This document shows, piece by piece, positions 42,901 through 54,900 of a stretch of 64,000 nucleotides of DNA. The notes beneath the pieces are model-generated. The model was not told the origin of the DNA. It worked only from the letters and a program-made list of their open reading frames with translations, and did no database searches. Origin of the DNA: Unio delphinus (Eukaryota; Mollusca; Bivalvia; Unionida; Unionidae); assembly GCA_029339505.1 (NCBI GenBank), contig JAQISU010000058.1, positions 2,606,001-2,670,000 of the forward strand. The letters run 5' to 3'. The stretch's first letter is position 1; the number at the start of each line of letters is the position of its first letter. Position numbers and translations under genes: made by a program.

Positions 42901-45900
42901 TTGACCCTTTATGCAAGGTATATCTGGTTACAAATACATCTTAATATTGTAAAATAGTTAACTGAATCTCCAACCAACCTTTGTAAATTCTGTATGACCT
43001 CTATTGATGACATGTATGTTTTAGTCACACACTGTCCTATGTCCTGCAATTCAATCATCCACTGAGTCAGGCTTTTTGAGAACAGTGTACTTATTTCATT
43101 GGAATACTGTACCATACTTGTGCATGTGAAATTGGAATCAGACATGCTACCAGTATAAATATCCATGAGCTGTAAAAGGAATTTTACATTGGTGTGAATG
43201 TTAGACATAAAAGAATTTTACATTAGTGTGAATGTTAGACATAAAAGAATTTTACATTAGTGTGAATGTTAGACATAAAAGAATTTTACATTAGTGTGAA
43301 TGTTAGACATAAAAGAATTTTACATTGGTGTGAATGTTAGACATAAAAGAATTTTACATTAGTGTGAATGTTAGACATAAAAGAATTTTACATTAGTGTG
43401 AATATTAGACATAAAAGAATTTTACATTAGTGTGAATGTTAGACATAAAAGAATTTTACATTAGTGTGAATGTTAGACATAAAAGCATTTTACATTAGTG
43501 TGAATGTTAGACATAAAAGAATTTTACATTAGTGTGAATGTTAGACATAAAAGAATTTTACATTAGTGTGAATGTTAGACATAAAATAATTTTACATTGG
43601 TGTGAATGTTAGGCATAAAAGAATTTTACATTAGTGTGAATGTTAGACATAAAAGAATTTTACATTAGTGTGAATGTTAGACATAAAATAATTTTACATT
43701 GGTGTGAATGTTAGACATAAAAGAATTTTACATTAGTGTGAATATTAGACATAAAAGAATTTTACATTAGTGTGAATGTTAGACATAAAATAATTTTACA
43801 TTAGTGTGAATGTTAGACATAAAAGAATTTTACATTAGTGTGAATGTTAGACATAAAAGAATTTTACATTAGTGTGAATGTTAGACATAAAATAATTTTA
43901 CATTAGTGTGAATGTTAGACATAAAAGAATTTTACATTAGTGTGAATGTTAGACATACTGTAAAAAGAATTTTACATTGGTGTGAATGTTAGACATAAAA
44001 GAATTTTACATTAGTGTGAATGTTAGACATAAAAGAATTTTACATTAGTGTGAATGTTAGACATAAAATAATTTTACATTAGTGTGAATGTTAGACATAA
44101 AAGAATTTTACATTAGTGTGAATGTTAGACATACTGTAAAAAGAAATTTACATTGGTGTGAATGTTAGACATAAAAGAATTTTACATTAGTGTGAATGTT
44201 AGACATAAAAGAATTTTACATTAGTGTGAATGTTAGACATACTGTAAAAAGAATTTTACATTGGTGTGAATGTTAGACACAGAAGCATTTTACATTAGTG
44301 TGAATGTTAGACATAAAAGAATTTTACATTAGTGTGAATGTTAGACATAAAAGAATTTTACATTAGTGTGAATGTTAGACACAGAAGCATTTTACATTAG
44401 TGTGAATGTTAGACATAAAATAATTTTACATTAGTGTGAATGTTAGACATAAAAGAATTTTACATTAGTGTGAATGTTAGACATACTGTAAAAAGAATTT
44501 TACATTGGTGTGAATGTTAGACACAAAAGCATTTTACATTAGTGTGAATGTTAGACATAAAAGAATTTTACATTAGTGTGAATATTAGACGTAAAAGATA
44601 CATGTACAGACAATATTATTCAGTGAACAACAATGCCTTGTCTCAGGATTAATAATCTAATATTGCTGGAGATTGTTAAAATGTGTTAGATATGAACCTT
44701 ACACAACTGATCTTATTTCATAAGGGTAAGGTTTTTATAATTTTGTTATGACTATCAATTCAATCTCCATGTAATAACATGGTATCCCAACAATTAATAC
44801 ATGAAGCAATAAATTAATGGGTCTTATCACCAGCAAATCATAACACTTTTGAGTTTTAGTTGGAATTTATCAATTAATCAAGCACAAGGCATAAGTTTTC
44901 ATCATTGGTTGACTGTCAATTAAGTACAAAATATATCTTTTTGTCATTGAATGACAGTCAATCAAGAGGAAAGCATAACTTTTTGTCATTGGTTGACAGT
45001 TAATCAAGTGCAAAGTATAGATTTTTGTCATTGGCTGACACTTAATTAGGTACAAAGTATAGCATTTTGTCAATGGTTGACAGTTAATCAAGCACAAAGT
45101 ATAGCCTTTTGTCAATAGTTGACAGTTAATCAAATACAAGTATAATACAATACAATAAATACAAGTATAATACAATACAAGTTAATCAAATACAAGTATA
45201 GCTTTTTGTCAATGGTTGACAGTTAATTAAGTACAAAGTATAGCCTTTTGTCAATAGTTGACAGTTAATCAAATACAAGTATAGATTTTTGTCAATGGTT
45301 GACAGTTAATCAAGTGCGAGGTATAACTTTTTTTCATGGTTTGACAGTTAATCAAGTATATAATTTAGTTTTATGTCATTGGTTGATAGTCAATCAGGTA
45401 CAAAGTATAGCTTTTTGTAATTGAATGACTAAAACTTCCAGACTATTATATGTATGGCCATCATGCACACAACATTACAGTTATTATCTTTAGCAGGCAT
45501 TCAAGGTCCTGGCTGTGGTAATATGGTGAATTTGAATAATCACAGTATCACTTACCTCTTTAATCTTAAATTGGACACCAGTTGCCATGAGATTTTGTAT
45601 GACACTTGTAAGATTCTGACTCATATTGCCACAAGCGATGTTCTTGATTACTGCGGAAAGAAAGAAATGACAAGGCAGATCATGCCATCTATCATAAATA
45701 TCAAACTGACTCTACAAAAAAAAAATCTTGTAAAAATATTACTCAATTAATCGTTGTTGTTGAAGGGTCATTTGTGCTAAAATATAATTAAATTTAAATA
45801 TCATCATATTTTGTCAAATTAAATTTTACAACATATTCAACAGACAATGCAATTTATGTTAATTTCTGGAAAAAGTGGATAAACCTACCATAACTGCAGA

Positions 45901-48900
45901 TTTTATATTATGTTATTTACCAATTTAATTCTATAATTTATACTTGCTTATTGATTGAATAAATCTGCACATAACATAGATCCAGATCCAAACTAGATAA
46001 TGCGCTAGCAGATATGGGTCTATGCTTTTGTTCTGCTGATTACTCCAAATGAACTGCATAGACCCTGATGAACCAGAACATAGTGCTATAGAAGATCTGA
46101 GAATTAGAATATTGGAAGGTAGTAGGAAAATGGGGGAGTGCCTTTTGATTCTGCATACATAACAACCTCTATCCCCATGATGTATGCCCATTTAGCAATC
46201 CCCATGATGTATGTCTATTTAGCAATCCCCATGAGGTATGCCCATTTAGCAATCCCCATGAGGTATGCCCATTTAGCAATCCCCATGAGGTATGCCCATT
46301 TAGCAATCCCCATGATGTATGTCCATTTAGCTAGCAACCCACTGACTATCCCTATAATGCATGCCCATTTGGCAATCCCCATGATGTATGCCCATTTAGC
46401 AATCCCCATGATTTATGCCCATTTAGCAATGCCCATGATGTATGCCAATTTAGCAATCCCCATGATGTATGCCCATTTAGCAATCACATGATGCATGCCC
46501 ATTTAGCAATCCCCATGATTTATGCCCATTTAGCTAGCAACCCATTGACTATCCCCATGATGTATGCCCATTTAGCAATCCACATGATGCATGCCCATTT
46601 CACAATCCCCATGATGTATGCTCATTTAGCGATCCCCATGATGTATGCCCATTTAGCAATCCCCATGATGTATGCCTATTTAGCAATCCCCATGAGGTAT
46701 GCCCATTTAGCAATCCCCATGATGTATGCCCATTTAGCAATCCCCATGATGTATGCCAATTTAGCGATCCCCATGATGTATGCCCATTTAGCAATCACAT
46801 GATGCATGCCCATTTAGCAATCCCCATGATTTATGCCCATTTAGCTAGCAACCCATTGACTATCCCCATGATGTATGCCCATTTAGCAATCACATGATGC
46901 ATGCCCATTTAGCAAGCAACCCATTGACTATCGGTATTAATAATTCATGAAAGTGAAGTGGTTAAAAACAAGCAGCTAGAGTCCTACAGTAATGTAAAAA
47001 AAAATTATTGTGTCAAATAATTTTACTTGACTTTAGTTGTCTGCAACTGTAAGGCTTCTTATTTATAGTTAAAAGTGACAGTGATTTTCCATTTTCTATG
47101 AAAATTTCTACAATTCGGCAGCACTAATTATTTTATCTTTGAGTGCCATAGAATACAATTTATTAATCATGTTGAGCTTACTTTTTCCAGCTGCAATCAG
47201 TTTTGAACAAACAGGTATTTATGAATATAATCATATCAAAATGGATTCGCTTGTACCATTTGAGACACCAGTTACTATTGATACAGCCCCAATTATAATT
47301 TTAATTTGTGCATCTACACTGGTTGTTGTTGCCATGAGTCCTGTCCCACTAGAATCAACATTTGTAGTCTCAGCAAATCCACATATAGCACCTAAAACAA
47401 AACACATGCATTTGTATTTCATGATATACATGGTTTATTGGTGCTTTCATCTCCTATTCCATTATTTTCTCATGTAAGTATCATTGAGGGTACAATATAG
47501 TTTTAATAATAAAACTATAGCATAGTAAAATTGCATGAGAGGCAGACCCTGTTAGGACTCATCATGTCCAGGTGCAATACACACATGCGGTTCTAACCAA
47601 TTACCATACAATTTCTTGTTTGTTCTGGTGGCCTACCTGCTGTTTTATTATCTACATTTCTAAGCAGAAATTATATGAACAACTGGCTATATGCAGTACT
47701 ACCATGTTGAGTACTTGTGTGTTGGCATCTATTAGTCTCAAGAGATGACGGAAGTGCACCCATGAGAGATGTTCTCGATGGTGGTTGTGCAGCATCTGTA
47801 GTGGTTATGTAGCCCAACACAGAAGAGGAGGTCATTGCTGCACTTGCAAGTTGAGTCTGGTGTGTGTTGGAGCTGCTTCTTCTTCCTCTGAGATCGCTTT
47901 TCATTAGATAGCAAGCTTGTTCTTGCCGGCTTTTAAAAAAGTGATCAGAGCTGGGGCTGTCTAGAGCAAGCCATCCAATTGACCTTTTGCCAGAGGCAAG
48001 TCTCGAATAAAGAATGTCTTTGGTGATCCATCCGTCTTCCATCCGACTTACATAGCCCAGACATCTGATGCGATGTTGGTGGAGGATTGTGACCATGCTG
48101 GGAATCTTGGTAATTTTCAAGTACCTTGTTGTTTGTTACTCAATCACATGTGATCCCTAGTATGCATCAGAGACATCACATGTGAAATGTGCTCATTGTT
48201 GTCTCTTGTGAAGCATACAGAGTCCAGGTTTCACTGGCATACAGGAGAGTGCTTATCATGCATGCACGGTACATGGGGATCTTAGTGTTCAGGGTAAGTA
48301 AGCTTGTTGTTCCACACTCTCTGCGACAACCTGGAGAGAGTCGTTTATGCCTTTCCAATTCACTTGTTGAGCTCAGCATTGAGCAATAGATTGCTGGTGA
48401 TGGTAGAGTCGAGGTATGTGAACTGACTGACTACTTCAAATTCGTAGCTGTTGATGATAATGCTTGGGGGGTGGGGGTCCGTATTCTCAGCCATTACATT
48501 TGTTTTCTTTAGGCTAAGGGTCAACCCAAATGCTCTGCATGCTTTAGCAAACCAGTCCATCAGTTACTCAGCTTCTGTGTGAGTGGCTAGGGCAGCATCA
48601 TCTGCAGAAAGCACATCCCTGATTGTTGCTTCATACACTTTGCTCTTTGCTTTTATTTATGCCAGGTTAAACAGTTGTTGTCTGATTGGATGTGCAAGTA
48701 AATCCTTTCTGTGAACATCCCAAAGGCATGCTTGAAAAGGACTGTGAAGAATATGATGCAAAAGAGCATGAGGGCTAGTATGCAATCCTGTTTCTCTCCG
48801 CTGTGGATGTTGAAGGGGTCAGACGTTGGGCCATAGCACTGTCATTGTGGAAGGACTGAATCATGCTTAGCAGCATTGGAGGGCATCCAATCATCACCAG

Positions 48901-51900
48901 GATTGATGAGAGCTCATCTCTGCTGACCAGATTGAATACATTGGTGAGGTCTATAAAGACCAGGAAGAGGGGTTTGTGTTCTCTGCATTTGTCCTGCAGC
49001 TGCCTGACAGAGAAGATCATGTCAATTATGGACCTCTCTGCGCAGAAACCCGCACTGCAACTCTGGATACACTCTGTCAGCAATCATCTTCAGTCTGTTC
49101 AGGATGACTCATGCAAAGACTTTACACAAGATGCTGAGAAAGGATATGCCCCTGTAACTGTTGCAGTCAATCAATTCTGTTGCCTTTGTTCTTGTATATG
49201 GTTATGATGTTGGTGTCTCTCAGAAAAGGTCATGCAGGTGTGTGAGCAGCACATTCCAAAGGTTGTTTTCACCGGGGTGGGGGTGGAAGATAAGCACCCA
49301 CTTCCCTTGGAAAAAACCCCAATGGCTTGCATCTGATAGAGCCTGTGACAACCAAATCCAGCTCCTGGCCTTCACAAGTGGTTTAACTAAACCTGGTGGA
49401 ATCTGTTTAAACAGACTGGAGACAGGATGACACATGAGTTTGTTGTGCCTCAAAATCAGATGCTTCGAGCAGATAGGGTTCGTTAACCTTGGATGATCAC
49501 CCATCTAGGAGAAGGTAAACTCTGACTTCAAACCTTTATTGCCTTGTGACTATACTCTCTCATGGGAAAGGCCAAGGGAGTAAACCCTAACTGAAAATCT
49601 GGAGTCCCTAGGGTGATTTGTCATTGTTTTCAGTGTCATCATAGCAACTACGGAAACACCACTGGTGCCATAATGTAGTGGCTTGTCCTTTCCCTTGGAT
49701 CCATCATCTGCATGGAGAGAGGGAATCAGCTGCATGGGCAACAACTGATTTACCATGAACAGGCTTGTGCTCTGGAGTGGACACTCCAGCTTTGCTTCAC
49801 AGCATTGACACAACACAGGAAGCAGCAGGTTACCAGTTATAAGTCATTGCTCGATTGGCATAGAGTGAGACCAAAGGGGTTGCCTCTGACAGTGGGAGAG
49901 GCCAACAGGTCTAAATGGAAGCTACTGCCTGCCCCCAGACAATAAGGTGCCATCCTGCCACACTTCATCTGCCTTACTGGATATGTATGGCTTAAGATAT
50001 GTGAGTACCTGGCATAGCAGACTGCAACTACTGCACCAAGAAATAAGAAATGAAAACCAACAGCTAGGTACCTGGAATATCCATACCATGCTGACTGGAC
50101 CCATAGATGATCTAAAGGCAATCACCAATGTTCATAAATATAGTTAGATCAGCTGATTTAAAAGCAATGAAGCAGATCCTGTTGATAAAATTTACAAATG
50201 CCCCTAACGTTTGATGTTATTGGATACAAATGCACAAACCCTTGTCATATTTTGAGCTGGTGTAATATTTTTTAATGATGGGTCATTTGAGCTACTTTTG
50301 GGTTTATAGTAAATTAGAATGTACTTGATCCATGTTTGCACATAGATATGTGTTTGCAACATGTGATGTTGATGCAAAGAGAACATTTCTTTTATTTGAA
50401 ATAACCTGATTTAAATTTTAAATTACATCAAAATGATGTAATGGACTTTTATTTGAAATAACCTGATTTAAATTTTAAATTACATCAAAATGATGTAATG
50501 GACTTTTATTTGAAATAACCTGATTTAAATTTTAAATTACAACAAAATGATGTAATGGACTTTTATTTGAAATAACCTGATTTAAATTTTAAATTACATC
50601 AAAATGATGTAATGGACTTTTATTTGAAATAACCTGATTTAAATTTTAAATTACATCAAAATGATGTAATGGACTTTTATTTGAAATAACCTGATTTAAA
50701 TTTTAAATTACAACAAAATGATGTAATGGACTTTTATTTGAAATAACCTGATTTAAATTTTAAATTACATCAAAATGATGTAATGGACTTTTATTTGAAA
50801 TAACCTGATTTAAATTTTAAATTACAACAAAATGATGTAATGGACTTTTATTTGAAATAACCTGATTTAAATTTTAAATTACAACAAAATGATGTAATGG
50901 ACTTTTATTTGAAATAACCTGATTTAAATTTTAAATTACAACAAAATGATGTAATGGACTTTTATTTGAAATAACCTGATTTAAATTTTAAATTACAACA
51001 AAATGATGTAATGGACTTTTATTTGAAATAACCTGATTTAAATTTTAAATTACAACAAAATGATGTAATGGACTTTTATTTGAAATAACCTGATTTAAAT
51101 TTTAAATTACATCAAAATGATGTAATGGACTTTTATTTGAAATAACCTGATTTAAATTTTAAATTACAACAAAATGATGTAATGGACTTTTATTTGAAAT
51201 AACCTGATTTAAATTTTAAATTACAACAAAATGATGTAATGGACTTTTATTTGAAATAACCTGATTTAAATTTTAAATTACAACAAAATGATGTAATGGA
51301 CTTTTATTTGAAATAACCTGATTTAAATTTTAAATTACAACAAAATGATGTAATGGACTTTTATTTGAAATAACCTGATTTAAATTTTAAATTACAACAA
51401 AATGATGTAATGGACTTTTATTTGAAATAACCTGATTTAAATTTTAAATTACAACAAAATGATGTAATGGACTTTTATTTGAAATAACCTGATTTAAATT
51501 TTAAATTACAACAAAATGATGTAATGGACTTTTATTTGAAATAACCTGATTTAAATTTTAAATTACAACAAAATGATGTAATGGACTTTTATTTGAAATA
51601 ACCTGATTTAAATTTTAAATTACATCAAAATGATGTAATGGACTTTTATTTGAAATAACCTGATTTAAATTTTAAATTACATCAAAATGATGTAATGGAC
51701 TTTTATTTGAAATAACCTGATTTAAATTTTAAATTACAACAAAATGATGTAATGGACTTTTATTTGAAATAACCTGATTTAAATTTTAAATTACATCAAA
51801 ATGATGTAATGGACTTTTATTTGAAATAACCTGATTTAAATTTTAAATTACATCAAAATGATGTAATGGACTTTTATTTGAAATAACCTGATTTAAATTT

Positions 51901-54900
51901 TAAATTACATCAAAATGATGTAATGGACTTTTATTTGAAATAACCTGATTTAAATTTTAAATTACATCAAAATGATGTAATGGACTTTTATTTGAAATAA
52001 CCTGATTTAAATTTTAAATTACAACAAAATGATGTAATGGACTTTTATTTGAAATAACCTGATTTAAATTTTAAATTACATCAAAATGATGTAATGGACT
52101 TTTATTTGAAATAACCTGATTTAAATTTTAAATTACATCAAAATGATGTAATGGACTTTTATTTGAAATAACCTGATTTAAATTTTAAATTACATCAAAA
52201 TGATGTAATGGACTTTTATTTGAAATAACCTGATTTAAATTTTAAATTACAACAAAATGATGTAATGGACTTTTATTTGAAATAACCTGATTTAAATTTT
52301 AAATTACATCAAAATGATGTAATGGACTTTTATTTGAAATAACCTGATTTAAATTTTAAATTACAACAAAATGATGTAATGGACTTTTATTTGAAATAAC
52401 CTGATTTAAATTTTAAATTACATCAAAATGATGTAATGGACTTTTATTTGAAATAACCTGATTTAAATTTTAAATTACAACAAAATGATGTAATGGACTT
52501 TGGTTATCCATTTAGCCTTAATGTCAAACTACTGCATTGTGAATAAGAAAATCACAAGGCAATTGTCCCCCACCACACAAACCCCTCTAGCCACTCCAGC
52601 GTTAAAACAGATTTTGGCCTTAATGTGCATTTGGATTTAAAATTACTACACCATGGATTCACGGCAGTGCTCGTTCAACCATAAAGACACTAAGACACTG
52701 AATGCTGATAATCAAGACCATCCTATAAAAAATACCAGAAGTACATACTTTTTGAATATTGAATTTATCATGCACCTTAACAAGACCACACTGAACAAAT
52801 ATGATATACTTGACCCAGGAATTCTTATTAATGTGTTCTTGGGATACAATATTTTATCCACTTGTACAATCCCAACAGGGACAGTTTGAACAAATCCATA
52901 TTGATGTGTTGTTATTAAGTGACATGGTTTGTCCACAGTCAGTATCACATTACGTATGGATAGTGAATCTAGCCCGGTTGCTTAATCTAACATCAAACAT
53001 AAGGGTAAAGCATGTCCATGAAGACGTTGCATGCATGTAGTTAACATTTAACTATTACTCACAGACAATATCTTTAACTGTAGTGGAATCAGTGAAAAAC
53101 CACAGCTGACAATAATTATAGAACCTGGCAAAATATTCTTGGAATCACTGCACTACAATGAAAGATGAAAGTTCCATATATTATATGAATAAACTTTGAA
53201 TGACTCAAAGTTGAAATGGAAAGCTGGACTTTCTGAGAAATAATAAAAGTAGCTTGATAAGTCCCTAAATATGTTTTGACTATCTAGTCAGATGCAAACA
53301 GAACCACTGTGACAAGAATTCAGTAGTAGTTTTTAAATAGACTGAAGTTACAGTGATATGGATTCTATAACAACTTTATTCACCCGCTGACTTAATTTCT
53401 ACCAATGACAATATTTATCGGTTTCTGCAGTCATTCTTTACTAGATCTGTGAAGTTCTTTTTCTTCCACTGATACCAAATTGTTTGACCATGGTACACAG
53501 AGCCACAAAGAACTTGGGTAATCTACAATTTAGTATTTATGCAAAGAAAACAAAATCCATGCAGTGATTCATAACCTGCATGGATATTATTTTCACTTGA
53601 TTATGCAAGTAGTGGCCATTGGATCAAACTCACCAGTAAGTTTTATTTCGAACAAGATTGAAAAGATATAATGTTTCTTCTTCAACTGCAGTTCACAGAT
53701 TCATTACGGTTAATTAATTCATCCTTGGACAAATTAATACATAATCTAGCAGCTAAAAGCCTTAAAATTACCCAAAAATAATAACAATATTGTACCTGGT
53801 GTACTAGCGCCTCAAATGGTGACTTGTTAATGGCAATAGGTGTTTATCCATACCAGTACTTTAGCAAGTGGGTCAGTTCTACTGAATTTCATTTTCCACT
53901 GATGGAAGCCTTTTAGTCATTGACGTCATGTAAATGTCCAAGCATGGACTGTATTCAAATACAAAACCATGGGTGACTATCAAGATCTTTATCTGCACAC
54001 TGATGTATTGTTCCTCACTGATATCTTTGAGAAATTTCATGATGCTTCCATGCATGTATATGAGTTAGATCCCGTACATTGATTATCATCACCAATAATG
54101 GCATGAGATGTTTGCTTGTCAAAACCATAGAACTGAATTCTATATGCAATTCCCCAAATTATGTGATTGAGTGCTCACTAAATTGTGGAAGGATTTCTAT
54201 GGTGAGTCATATATATGCTTTCTAAAATAACTAAACATCGAAGGCTTTGGCCATGCTGCCCCATATACTTATATCATGTATCTAAAGGCCAATAACCTCA
54301 AAGAATGGACTATGATGTAATGTAACTATTACTTGGCAGTGAGTTTCACTCTATTGATTGCACACATGTTGATCTCCCAAAAAATTAAACAAGTACAACA
54401 ACAATAAATATCACGGATACCATTTGAAGTTGACAATGAATACTCTGAAGATTTCCATATAGTTCACAATGATTATACTCTGACACCATAAATGTTGTTT
54501 GGCATATGGTAAGTGGCTGTCTTCGTACCATTGTGCTATAGTGAATGAATCTGGATACAATTATACGAATTGCACCAAGCGTGTCTCAGGTAGTAAGGTC
54601 AAACATAACTATGTAAAGAATGTACAAAAGCTCCAACTGTATCTGTGATTGGGTATATACTCATCATGGATCCACTGAATGTTTCAATTTCACCAACCAT
54701 CAACTTTGTGCTTCAACTTTGCCAGCATGCTTGTATTGCCACATATATACAAAAGGATAATAGCAACAAAATAACAAATATAGAAGCTGGATGAGTGTCA
54801 AACATTCATTTCTATAAACATTCAACAAGATAAAGTCAATTACTAAAATTGTAATAAAGAACATCGCAAATATCAGGTAGATCAGATTCTTCCATGTTAG

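Noticed and set aside
46138..46802. Open frames of 104-117 residues on the plus strand and 64 residues on the minus strand
   Set aside because: They are the 27-bp minisatellite read in frame. There is no splice or start context and no similarity outside the repeat.
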